Shown one piece after another: positions 1 through 5,884 of a DNA stretch of 10,465 nt. The translations under genes and the position numbers were made by a program. The stretch spans positions 1 through 10,465 of the forward strand of contig JAHIKS010000041.1 of assembly GCA_018897475.1 (NCBI GenBank). Reading direction: 5' to 3'. The notes under the pieces were generated by a model. It had not been told where the DNA came from. It saw only the letters and a program-made list of their open reading frames with translations, and did no database searches. Each line of letters starts with the position of its first letter. Within the stretch, counting starts at the first letter, position 1. Origin of the DNA: Candidatus Altarchaeota archaeon. Lineage in GTDB: Archaea > Altiarchaeota > Altiarchaeia > IMC4 > QMZM01.

Positions 1-1
1 G

Positions 2-94
2 AAGCACTACAAAAAGTTAGGCGCTACGGAGGAGCATAATCACTTTTCCGGTGCTCTCGCACAAGCATTTTGGTATTCTACAACAAAGGGGTAA
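2..94 (+). CDS. Possible 3' end of an unidentified gene entering from the left
   Basis: An open frame enters the window and ends at TAA (92-94) after 30 codons. The visible peptide begins KHYKKLGATEEHNHF and ends AFWYSTTKG. I do not recognise it, and it does not resemble the C-terminus of a Y1 (IS200) or serine (IS607) transposase as far as I can recall. It stops 5 bp before the ATG of tnpB, a spacing that would suit translational coupling. Thirty open codons can easily occur by chance, so this may instead be non-coding left-end sequence of the insertion element. A weak stem (GAGCA 32-36 with TGCTC 52-56) lies inside it. Confidence 0.25.
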   Translation, partial: KHYKKLGATEEHNHFSGALAQAFWYSTTKG

Positions 95-99
95 CAACA

Positions 100-1311
100 A
101 TGGTGCCATTGAAGGTAAATAGAAACTATCGATTCAGGCTCTATCCAAGCAGGGCTCAGGAGATGAAGTTGCTGGGAACCTTAGATAGCTGCAGGTGCCT
201 TTACAACTACTTTTTAGGAGAATGGGAAGGTAAAGATAAAATTCCGTCCCGCTATGAATTGCAGGCTAAACTCCCAAGGCTGGCGAATGAGAACCCCCAC
301 TATGCCAATATTCACTCCAAGACAAGACAATATGTTCTTTTTCAACTCTATAGCAACCTGAAAGTGCTTAGCAGGCTAAAAAAGAATGGCAGAAAAGTCG
401 GAAGGCTCAGATTCAAGAAGTATGGGAGATATAAAACCTTCGTTTACAACCAGACCGGGTTCAAACTCATAGGGAACGGAAATAGGTATCAGAAACTCTA
501 CTTTTTCAAGATAGGAGAGATACCCATTAGAGCTCATAGAAAGGTTGAGGGAAAGATAAAACAGGTCCTTGTGAAAAGAACGCCTTCTGGGAGGTGGTTT
601 GCTATTCTTTCTGTAGAAACCAAATCAGAAAGATTAGGCACTGTAGGAAAGGCGATTGGGTTGGACTTAAACATAGAGAATTACCTAACGGATAGTAATG
701 GAAAGAGTATAGCACACCCACACGCACTACTAAAGCTCGAAAAAAACTTGAATAGAGAACAAAGAAAACTGGCGAAGAAAAAGAATGGTTCTAAGAACAG
801 ATTGAAGCAGAAACTCAAAGTTGCCAGGGTTCATGAGAGAGTGACGAATAAAAGAATGGACTTCCTGCATAAGCTCTCAACCCGCTATATAAGTTCATAT
901 GACTTAATAGCTATGGAGGATTTAGCCGTACGGAAGATGATGGAATCCTCCTATAACGCCAAGAACACGGCAGACTCCTCCTGGTCAACCTTCATTCAGA
1001 TGCTGTCCTACAAGGCGGAGGGTGCTGGTAGGACATTAGTGAAGGTAGACCCAAAAAACACAACACAAAATTGCAGCAAATGTGGTAACCATGTCTACAA
1101 GCAGATTTGGGTTAGAATCCATAAATGTCCTGCGTGTGGCCTGGTAATGGATAGAGACCATAATGCTGCAATAAACATATTGAATAAGGCTCTCAAAGAG
1201 GTAGGGTCGGTGCGACCCGAACTAACGCCTGTGGAGATGAGGCCTCTACTCCATCTAATGGGTGGGGCAAGCCTCGTCAAGGAAGCAGGAAGCTCACTCC
1301 AAAAAACGTAG
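100..1311 (+). CDS. tnpB: RNA-guided endonuclease TnpB (IS200/IS605 family)
   Basis: This is a TnpB of 403 aa counted from ATG 100. TnpB proteins are RNA-guided DNA nucleases that cut the empty donor site and so favour retention of the transposon. The N-terminal part (residues 6-25, NYRFRLYPS) is the usual helix-turn-helix and wedge start. The RuvC-like core carries all three acidic positions: D189 in IGLDLN, E273 in LIAMEDL, and the DRDHNAA motif at 351-357. A zinc ribbon is present with C325/C328 and C343/C346. The C-terminus (VEMRP, then GGASLVKEAGS) is typical of archaeal members. ATG 100 is preferred over TTG 70 because a GGGG-containing Shine-Dalgarno-like stretch lies at 88-91, 8 nt upstream, and homology begins there. 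No tnpA is visible; it may lie left of the window or be absent. The gene looks intact. Confidence 0.95.
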   Translation: MVPLKVNRNYRFRLYPSRAQEMKLLGTLDSCRCLYNYFLGEWEGKDKIPSRYELQAKLPRLANENPHYANIHSKTRQYVLFQLYSNLKVLSRLKKNGRKVGRLRFKKYGRYKTFVYNQTGFKLIGNGNRYQKLYFFKIGEIPIRAHRKVEGKIKQVLVKRTPSGRWFAILSVETKSERLGTVGKAIGLDLNIENYLTDSNGKSIAHPHALLKLEKNLNREQRKLAKKKNGSKNRLKQKLKVARVHERVTNKRMDFLHKLSTRYISSYDLIAMEDLAVRKMMESSYNAKNTADSSWSTFIQMLSYKAEGAGRTLVKVDPKNTTQNCSKCGNHVYKQIWVRIHKCPACGLVMDRDHNAAINILNKALKEVGSVRPELTPVEMRPLLHLMGGASLVKEAGSSLQKT

Positions 1312-1333
1312 GTTTTTGGATGGTGTAGCTCAC
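1200..1333 (+). ncRNA. Probable omega-RNA (reRNA) overlapping the tnpB 3' end
   Basis: In IS605-type elements the guide RNA of TnpB is made from the tnpB 3' end and the transposon right end, with the guide taken from flanking DNA. This region fits. There is a perfect 6-bp hairpin with a GTG loop at 1204-1218 (GGGTCG and CGACCC). A second hairpin at 1298-1320 (arms TCCAAAAA and TTTTTGGA) spans the stop codon. A likely terminal TAGCTCAC (1326-1333) resembles the TAGTTCAC ends common in such elements. The guide would then start at about 1334 (TCATTAATTATTACAG). The 5' boundary is a guess, and family knowledge carries much of this call. Confidence 0.45.
1298..1320 (+). repeat. Right-end hairpin of the insertion element, spanning the tnpB stop codon
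   Basis: Arms TCCAAAAA (1298-1305) and TTTTTGGA (1313-1320) form an 8-bp stem around a short loop that contains the TAG stop (1309-1311). IS200/IS605 right ends characteristically carry a hairpin recognised by the Y1 transposase, and the same hairpin often belongs to the omega-RNA. AT-rich sequence adjoining it could also help terminate transcription. Confidence 0.55.
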
Positions 1334-1349
1334 TCATTAATTATTACAG

Positions 1350-2024
1350 ATGGATAAATTAAGCCAGCTCCTGCCGGGCGAGACAATATCTGTAACTGTG
1401 AGGGTACTGGACGAACCGGAAGAGAACAAGGTTAATGGCAGGAGGAAGCTGAAGGCGAGGGTTGGTGATGGCGACAATATAGCCAACCTTGTTGCATGGG
1501 ACCTGGAAGCTGATAGACTGAACATAGCAAAGGACGAAATTCTTGAGATAGTTGATGGAGAATGCCCTGCCCTGCATAAGGATACGAGGCACTCACCCAC
1601 CCTCCTGGTGACAAAGAAAACCATCCTAAAAAAGAAACAGCTGAAATTCCCTTCAATCCAGGAATGCATGCAGGGGAAATTCCTGGACCAGATTTCCGAG
1701 TACAGCTATGGCATAGCCACTGGCTTCATAAACCAGGTCTATCAAACCGCATCCTATTTCTGCGAGAGGTGCAAAAAATTCTCCGATGAGATGTGCGACT
1801 GCGGGAACTTTCCCAAGCCCATATTCCGGATAAGGGGGTTCTTCTCCGACGGAACCAAGACACTCTTATTCTCAACAGCATCTGAAATGGTGGCCGAGAA
1901 GGTTACCAAGGCGAGCAGGAAAGAGGCAAAAAAAATCAATCCCAAGACGCTTATGGACAGGCCCTACACGCTTCTGGGCTATCTAAGGGACGAAAAATTC
2001 TGGGTGGAGGACGTAATAGAATGA
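1350..2024 (+). CDS. RPA-like single-stranded DNA-binding protein (OB fold with zinc finger)
   Basis: This 224-aa protein looks like the large subunit of an archaeal replication protein A. Its role would be to coat single-stranded DNA in replication and repair. Residues about 10-90 read as an N-terminal OB fold (ISVTVRVLDEPEE, then VGDGDNIANLVAWD). A second domain at about 118-224 carries a zinc-binding loop with C138, C141, C149 and C151 (CxxC then CxC), as in the RPA70 C-terminal and euryarchaeal RPA41 domains. The stop overlaps the next ATG by 4 bp (ATGA), so the two are co-translated. There is no convincing Shine-Dalgarno and no TATA box at the expected distance. The sequence 16-50 bp upstream belongs to the TnpB element, so the original promoter may have been displaced. 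Family assignment is good; the exact orthology is inferred. Confidence 0.8.
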   Translation: MDKLSQLLPGETISVTVRVLDEPEENKVNGRRKLKARVGDGDNIANLVAWDLEADRLNIAKDEILEIVDGECPALHKDTRHSPTLLVTKKTILKKKQLKFPSIQECMQGKFLDQISEYSYGIATGFINQVYQTASYFCERCKKFSDEMCDCGNFPKPIFRIRGFFSDGTKTLLFSTASEMVAEKVTKASRKEAKKINPKTLMDRPYTLLGYLRDEKFWVEDVIE

Positions 2025-2662
2025 ACGCACTGTTCCTCAAGATAAAGGATCTGAAGGACTCGAAGTACAGGAGGGAAGGGAACAGGAATCTTCTCGAGAC
2101 AGAGTTCGGGATAGGGGATACAGTAGCGCTCTGCGGCAGGCTGGAGAACATAAAGTATACTCAATACGGTCCGAGGCTCTGGATTAACGACGGTAGCTCT
2201 ATGGGCGTGACGGTGGGGACATTCAACAAGAACGTAAGGAAGGATGCCGAGGAGATTTTAAAGGAGTTCAAGATTGGGCAAGAGAAATACATCCTGCTCT
2301 ACGGCAGCCCCTATGAGACCGACCAGCTCTATATCAACGTGAACCATGATAATGGAGTAATAGTCGTCAGCAAGGAGAATTACGAAAGATTCCATCGGAT
2401 GGGGGTGGAGAGCAGAAACTATCTCAGGGAAAAATTCGGCCTTCCTGTTGAGGATGAAACAACAAAGGAGACGCTAACCGCCATCTCGAATTCGGACATT
2501 ATGGACATAATAAAAGGAAAGGACAAGGGCAAGGGAGTCGGAATGGAAGAGATACTGGGCCTCTTCGAAGACCGGAAATTCATAGAGGACAAACTCTTCG
2601 AGCTTATGGAGTCCGGCGCCCTCTATGAACCAAAGCCAGGAATCTTTAAGGTAATCGCCTGA
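2021..2662 (+). CDS. RPA-associated protein (RPAP/COG3390-like), OB fold plus C-terminal winged helix
   Basis: The 213-aa product resembles the RPA-associated or RPA32-like protein encoded beside RPA in many euryarchaea. Residues about 30-115 form a probable OB fold (GDTVALCGRLENI, then YGPRLWINDGSS). A charged linker with KGKDKGKG (165-172) leads to a C-terminal winged-helix-like segment (about 173-213, MEEILGLF and then FELMESGALYEPKPGIFKV), as in RPA32-type subunits. It starts inside the stop codon of the upstream RPA gene (ATGA), which supports a two-subunit complex. Its last 17 bp overlap the 3' end of the convergent PAP2 gene. Confidence 0.8.
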   Translation: MNALFLKIKDLKDSKYRREGNRNLLETEFGIGDTVALCGRLENIKYTQYGPRLWINDGSSMGVTVGTFNKNVRKDAEEILKEFKIGQEKYILLYGSPYETDQLYINVNHDNGVIVVSKENYERFHRMGVESRNYLREKFGLPVEDETTKETLTAISNSDIMDIIKGKDKGKGVGMEEILGLFEDRKFIEDKLFELMESGALYEPKPGIFKVIA

Positions 2663-3176
2663 ATCTTCTCATGACGAATTCCCCGATTAAAACCCCGATA
2701 ACCGCTCCCACAAGAACATCATGCGGATAATGCACTCCCAGGTAGATTCTACTCACACTAGTCAGGATTGCATAGCAGAGAAAGCCAACAAAGAATCTCC
2801 TGTCATAGGCCGTGAAGGGAAGAATAGCGAATAGAATCGCCGCATGAATGCTCGGAAACGATGATGTGCCGAACTCGAATGGGAATATGGAGTCCCTGCA
2901 GTAGAGAACCCCGTTGACAAATACACTATGGACGAATGTCAGTGAGGATTCGCACGGTCTCGGCCATTTCGTGATAAATTTTAGCATGGTTCCAAGAACC
3001 AGTGAGCCCAGAACCGCAAGACCCAGCGCTGGGAAGTCTCTCCTTCTCCCATAAAGGAAGTTTATTGCTATCAGGATAACGACATAGATGCAGGTCTCGC
3101 TAAGAATCACCATCAGGAAATCCAGCCATGGCGTTGCTATCCACTCCATGAAGTAAAATACCATCTCCTCCATCAT
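2646..3176 (-). CDS. PAP2-family membrane phosphatase (lipid diphosphatase type)
   Basis: This 176-aa membrane protein has the full PAP2 active site. Motif 1 is K66-x6-R73-P74, motif 2 is F107-P-S-I-H111, and motif 3 is S142-R143-x5-H149-x3-D153. About five hydrophobic segments (near 17-40, 48-65, 112-124, 128-142 and 154-168) match the six-helix architecture of small PAP2 enzymes. Such proteins remove a phosphate from isoprenoid or phospholipid diphosphates at the membrane surface. It starts at ATG 3176, overlapping the uppP stop by 4 bp, so it is translated after UppP. The pairing suggests a polyprenyl/dolichyl diphosphate substrate, but that is inference; phosphatidylglycerophosphate-like lipids are an alternative. 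Confidence 0.88.
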   Translation of the reverse strand: MMEEMVFYFMEWIATPWLDFLMVILSETCIYVVILIAINFLYGRRRDFPALGLAVLGSLVLGTMLKFITKWPRPCESSLTFVHSVFVNGVLYCRDSIFPFEFGTSSFPSIHAAILFAILPFTAYDRRFFVGFLCYAILTSVSRIYLGVHYPHDVLVGAVIGVLIGEFVMRRFRRLP

Positions 3177-3961
3177 ACCACGCTCGCCAGTGCAATTGTA
3201 ATCGCGCCGAAGATAACGCAGAAGAGGTCAAACCTCATCCTGTGCGCAATCCTCATGAGTAAGTCAATGCTGAGATATCCTGCAATGAAAGAGAATAGAA
3301 TTCCAACAATTATGAGTAAAGGGTTGAAGGCCATTATGCTTCCGCCCGAAAATTCAAGGACGTTTGCTCCGATTACTGCTGGGATGGACATCAGGAAAGA
3401 GAGCCTCAGGGCGTCCTCCTGTCTGACTCCCGTGAAAAGCAATGCAGAAATGGTAATTCCACTCCTCGAGATTCCGGGCAGGATTGCCAGGCCCTGCGAT
3501 ATCCCCGCAATGGCCATATCAATGATAGTGACGTCCTTCAGCCCCTTCCCACTCTTCCTTCCCTTCGACGCATAGAGAACCAGCCCCGTCGCTATCAGCA
3601 GTGCACCAATTATTGCCATCGCCAGCCCCCCGTACATCGATGAAAATAAGTCCTTCATCAGCAGATAGATGGGAATTCCAATCATTGCATTAAACAGTGT
3701 GGACACGAGAATGAACTGGACGAGCTTATCCTCCCTGAACCTGGGCAATGAACGGACTATCTCTTTAATGTCGTCCCTGAACCTTAGTATCACTGCAAGA
3801 AGGGTTCCCAGATGCAGATATATCACAAGGGAAAAGGCATTCTTTGCACTAAGTCCAAAGAACGTCATCATTGCACCCATCCCCTGCCCCGAGCTGCTTA
3901 TGGGGAGCCATTCGGTAACTCCCTGAAGAACCCCTAGTAGTGTGCTGGAAATTAAGTCCAT
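3173..3961 (-). CDS. uppP: Undecaprenyl/polyprenyl-diphosphate phosphatase UppP (BacA family)
   Basis: UppP recycles the lipid carrier by dephosphorylating polyprenyl diphosphate at the membrane. In archaea the carrier would serve glycosylation or surface-polymer synthesis. The 262-aa protein has the first signature Q13-GVT-E17-WLPISSSG and the second PGISRSG (162-168, with R166), in a highly hydrophobic multi-span protein of the family's usual size. The histidine commonly following SSSG in bacterial enzymes is glutamine here (Q26). It is the first gene of a two-gene unit with PAP2. A TATA-like box 18-25 nt upstream of the ATG and no Shine-Dalgarno suggest a leaderless start. Confidence 0.92.
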   Translation of the reverse strand: MDLISSTLLGVLQGVTEWLPISSSGQGMGAMMTFFGLSAKNAFSLVIYLHLGTLLAVILRFRDDIKEIVRSLPRFREDKLVQFILVSTLFNAMIGIPIYLLMKDLFSSMYGGLAMAIIGALLIATGLVLYASKGRKSGKGLKDVTIIDMAIAGISQGLAILPGISRSGITISALLFTGVRQEDALRLSFLMSIPAVIGANVLEFSGGSIMAFNPLLIIVGILFSFIAGYLSIDLLMRIAHRMRFDLFCVIFGAITIALASVV

Positions 3962-3970
3962 TTCATGTAT

Positions 3971-3986
3971 GTATAAATTATTTAAA
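3971..3986 (-). promoter_or_regulatory. AT-rich promoter box for uppP, possibly shared with tRNA-Lys
   Basis: On the minus strand this reads TTTAAATAATTTATAC. The TTTAAATA part lies 18-25 nt before the uppP ATG, which would put the start of transcription at or near the ATG. On the plus strand the same box is centred about 38 nt before tRNA-Lys, which would give a short pre-tRNA leader. It is the only strong TATA-like sequence in the 55-bp divergent gap. Confidence 0.5.
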
Positions 3987-4016
3987 CGTTACCTACTATA
4001 TCCTTATCTATCTTGC

Positions 4017-4090
4017 GGGCCCGTAGCTCAGTTTGGTAGAGCACCCGGCTTTTAACCGAGTGGTCGCGGGTTCAAATCCCGTCGGGCTCA
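4017..4090 (+). tRNA. tRNA-Lys (UUU)
   Basis: The full cloverleaf is visible over 74 nt. The acceptor is GGGCCCG with CGGGCTC (one G-U pair at 2:71) and discriminator A. The D arm is GCTC with GAGC. The anticodon loop is CTTTTAA, giving UUU. The T arm is GCGGG, TTCAAAT, CCCGT. No CCA is encoded and there is no intron. The anticodon stem has a C-A mismatch at position 28:42. It lies 50 bp upstream of the eL14 gene on the same strand and may be co-transcribed with it. Confidence 0.96.
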
Positions 4091-4140
4091 AATGATTCCT
4101 GGAAATTCCCCCGGGAATTCAACGTGCAATCCAAATCAAA

Positions 4141-4371
4141 ATGATACTAGAAGTAGGAAGAGTATGTAGGAAGACCCGCGGAAGGGATGCAGGGAGCTAC
4201 TGCGTAGTTGTGGACAAGGCCGACAAGAACCAGGTCACGATAGACGGAAGTAACGTAAGGCGCAAGAAGACAAGTATAAGGCATCTTGAGCCACTGCCTG
4301 TTGTTCTGAAGATAAAGAAGGGCGCCAAGAAGGACGAGGTAGCAAAGGCCCTTAAGAAGGAAGGCCTCTAA
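4141..4371 (+). CDS. rpl14e: Large-subunit ribosomal protein eL14
   Basis: The 76-aa product is the archaeal/eukaryotic 60S-type ribosomal protein eL14. The start VGRVCRKTRGRDAGSYCVVV and the stretch VTIDGSNVRRKKTSIRHLEP are characteristic of its SH3-like fold, and the length fits archaeal members (about 75-95 aa). A lysine-rich tail follows. It is directly followed by cbf5 (12-bp gap), a pairing seen widely in archaeal genomes. No clear TATA box lies at leaderless distance upstream, so transcription may start before tRNA-Lys. Between that tRNA and the ATG is an imperfect inverted repeat around GGAAATTCC and GGGAATTC (about 4101-4120). Confidence 0.95.
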   Translation: MILEVGRVCRKTRGRDAGSYCVVVDKADKNQVTIDGSNVRRKKTSIRHLEPLPVVLKIKKGAKKDEVAKALKKEGL

Positions 4372-4383
4372 CATCTTCACGAA

Positions 4384-5364
4384 ATGGAATCCGAACTATC
4401 AGGAGAGATTTTGGTAAAGGGCAAGTATGAGACCGACCCCAGATACGGAACCGAGCCCGAGAAAAGGACCCTTGATGAGCACATAAAGAGTGGGATTATA
4501 AACCTTGACAAGCCGTCTGGGCCCACATCCCATCAGGTCTCCTCATGGGTCAAGAAAATTCTAGAGGTGGGTAAAGCTGGCCACTCCGGAACCCTTGACC
4601 CACAAGTTACGGGGGTTTTGCCCATGGCGATTGAGAACTCCACCAAGATTCTCAAAACACTTCTTCTTGCACCCAAGGAGTACGTGTGCCTGATGTCCCT
4701 TCACGGGGACGTCTCAGAAGAAAAACTTAATGATGTTCTGAAATACTTCCACGGAAAAATCTACCAGAAACCGCCCCTGAAGTCCGCTGTAAAGAGAAGT
4801 CTGAGGATAAGGACCATCTACTACATGGACCTCATTGAGAGGGACGGCAGGGACGTCCTGTTCAGGGTCGGCTGCGAGGCCGGCACCTACATCAGAAAAT
4901 TATGTCACGACATAGGCCTTGTTCTGGGAACGGGAGCGCACATGCAGGAGCTCAGGAGGACAAAGGCGGGGCCCTTTGATGAGAATGACCTCGTGACTTT
5001 ACATGACTTGAAGGACGCATATGAATTCTATCGTGAGTCAGGCGACGAGTCAGAACTCAGGAAATATATCCTTCCCGTTGAGCACGCGGTTCATCACCTC
5101 AAGGGGATATGGATAAACGACGGAGCCGTGGATGCAATATGCCACGGAGCGGACCTCAATGCCCCCGGCATCTGCAGACTGGATAGCGAAATAGAGCTCA
5201 ACGACCACGTGGCCATCTTCACCCTAAAGAACGAGCTTGTAGCAATAGGAAGCAGCCTCAGGAACTCCGGCGATATTATGGAGATGCGAAAGGGGAAGGT
5301 GGTGGATTTGGCGAGGGTTGTCATGCCCTCAGGCACATATCCTAAGAAGTGGCGCTCAAAGTAG
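4384..5364 (+). CDS. cbf5: tRNA/rRNA pseudouridine synthase Cbf5 (H/ACA RNP catalytic subunit)
   Basis: Cbf5 is the dyskerin/TruB-family enzyme that converts uridine to pseudouridine, either guided by H/ACA RNAs with Nop10, Gar1 and L7Ae or acting alone on tRNA U55. The 326-aa protein contains GIINLDKPSGPTSHQV, then the catalytic motif GHSGTLDP with nucleophile D72. Next come the substrate-binding region (KPPLKSAVKRSLR, then AGTYIRKL and GTGAHMQELRRTKAGPF) and a C-terminal PUA domain (about 245-322, ending MPSGTYPKKW). Length and order match archaeal Cbf5 throughout. It follows eL14 closely. No H/ACA RNA was convincingly identified nearby. Confidence 0.97.
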   Translation: MESELSGEILVKGKYETDPRYGTEPEKRTLDEHIKSGIINLDKPSGPTSHQVSSWVKKILEVGKAGHSGTLDPQVTGVLPMAIENSTKILKTLLLAPKEYVCLMSLHGDVSEEKLNDVLKYFHGKIYQKPPLKSAVKRSLRIRTIYYMDLIERDGRDVLFRVGCEAGTYIRKLCHDIGLVLGTGAHMQELRRTKAGPFDENDLVTLHDLKDAYEFYRESGDESELRKYILPVEHAVHHLKGIWINDGAVDAICHGADLNAPGICRLDSEIELNDHVAIFTLKNELVAIGSSLRNSGDIMEMRKGKVVDLARVVMPSGTYPKKWRSK

Positions 5365-5407
5365 ATTTTTACTTCTGAATCCCTTATCCTAAGTACCAAC
5401 TCTTTAT

Positions 5408-5454
5408 GCCGAGGTGGCGGTCAGGCTCCTTTCAGTCGCTACCCGCCACTCGGC
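5408..5454 (+). repeat. Stem-loop whose 5' arm copies the first 13 nt of tRNA-Ser
   Basis: Arm 1, GCCGAGGTGGCGG (5408-5420), is identical to the first 13 nt of tRNA-Ser (5476-5488). Arm 2, CCGCCACTCGGC (5443-5454), is its complement apart from one bulged G, giving 12 base pairs around a 22-nt loop. Arm 2 could therefore also pair with the 5' end of tRNA-Ser itself. It may be a tRNA remnant, a small RNA, or a leader structure of the tRNA operon. No tRNA T-arm or anticodon arm is present, so it is not a complete tRNA gene. Confidence 0.6.
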
Positions 5455-5475
5455 TTCAGAGGAGTCATCCACCGA

Positions 5476-5561
5476 GCCGAGGTGGCGGAGTTTGGTTAAC
5501 GCGCAGGCCTGCTAAGTCTGTGGCCCTTGCGGCCTCTTGGGTTCAAATCCCAACCTCGGCG
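5476..5561 (+). tRNA. tRNA-Ser (GCU)
   Basis: The acceptor stem is GCCGAGG with CCTCGGC and discriminator G. The anticodon stem is CAGGC with GTCTG, around the loop CTGCTAA, giving GCU for AGC/AGU serine codons. The long variable arm (GGCC, CTTGC, GGCC) is the class II hallmark expected of tRNA-Ser. The T arm is TTGGG, TTCAAAT, CCCAA. No intron and no encoded CCA. Confidence 0.96.
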
Positions 5562-5584
5562 AACTTACACTAAAATTTCAAACA

Positions 5585-5658
5585 GGGCCCGTAGATCAGC
5601 CTGGTAGATCGTCCGCTTGGCATGCGGGAGGCCTCGGGTTCAAATCCCGACGGGTCCA
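5585..5658 (+). tRNA. tRNA-Ala (GGC)
   Basis: The acceptor GGGCCCG with CGGGTCC and discriminator A contains the G3-U70 wobble pair that defines alanine identity. The D arm is GATC with GATC. The anticodon stem is TCCGC with GCGGG, around the loop TTGGCAT, giving GGC. The T arm is TCGGG, TTCAAAT, CCCGA. It lies 23 nt after tRNA-Ser, consistent with one transcript. Confidence 0.96.
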
Positions 5659-5659
5659 T

Positions 5660-5774
5660 TGAACCGCAAATCGGTTCACGCTTTGTGCCGTCTAATTACG
5701 AATCGAAGATTCGTAATTTGCTCCGAAGCTTCGCTTCGGTCGCATCGCCCAAGTCGTATAATCGGCTCGACGAC
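5660..5774 (+). repeat. Hairpin-dense spacer between tRNA-Ala and cloverleaf element A
   Basis: No gene is seen here. Four successive stem-loops fill it. The first is TGAACCG with CGGTTCA (5660-5678, 5-nt loop). The second is AATTACGAATC with GATTCGTAATT (5694-5718, 11 perfect pairs, loop GAA). The third is CCGAAGC with GCTTCGG (5723-5739, loop TTC). The fourth is GTCGT with ACGAC (5753-5774, 12-nt loop). The GAA and TTC loops of the second and third are complementary to each other. Perfect stems with triloops are also the style of elements A and B, so this may be a third structured unit, but no matching outer stem is clear. Confidence 0.6.
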
Positions 5775-5778
5775 ACGT

Positions 5779-5844
5779 GAATGTGGCTGAGAGGTTACGC
5801 CTCTCGGACATATGTCGGAATTCCAAAGGAATTCCGCCACATTC
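5779..5844 (+). ncRNA. Cloverleaf element A: candidate structured RNA or cruciform element
   Basis: Every base of this 66-nt stretch falls in a stem or a small loop. The outer stem GAATGTGGC (5779-5787) pairs with GCCACATTC (5836-5844), 9 bp. Hairpin 1 (5788-5806) has arms TGAGAGGT and GCCTCTCG with loop TAC. The middle 10-mer GACATATGTC (5807-5816) can form GAC/GTC with a 4-nt loop. Hairpin 3 (5817-5835) is GGAATTCC, AAA, GGAATTCC. There are no linkers at the four-way junction. It has no T-loop motif and is not a tRNA. Element B shares its layout with different but complementary stems. Strand and function are unknown; plus is assumed because the flanking tRNAs are on plus. Confidence 0.6.
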
Positions 5845-5884
5845 CCCGGCAGAATTCCCAAGATATTCTTAACGGAATCAATAG

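Larger units (their letters stand above)
1..1333 (+). mobile_element. IS200/IS605-type (tnpB-only in view) insertion element, left end not resolved
   Basis: The unit consists of the tnpB gene and a structured right end finishing at about 1333. The left end was not identified and may be inside 1-99 or outside the window. These elements make no target duplication, so there are none to find. A 9-nt direct repeat AGCTCACTC occurs at 1291-1299 and at 1327-1335, on either side of the terminal hairpin. The element points toward the RPA operon, whose ATG is only 16 bp beyond the inferred end. Confidence 0.6.

Noticed and set aside
70..100. Upstream TTG start for TnpB
   Set aside because: The extra ten residues do not belong to the family's N-terminus, and ATG 100 has a Shine-Dalgarno-like GGGG at a good distance.
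5408..5475. H/ACA guide RNA next to cbf5
   Set aside because: The stem has no pseudouridylation pocket (only one bulged base) and no ACA box at the required distance downstream.
5676..5861. Minus-strand open frame of 61 codons over the tRNA spacer
   Set aside because: It crosses strong inverted repeats and cloverleaf element A, has no family resemblance, and is better explained by RNA or DNA structure.
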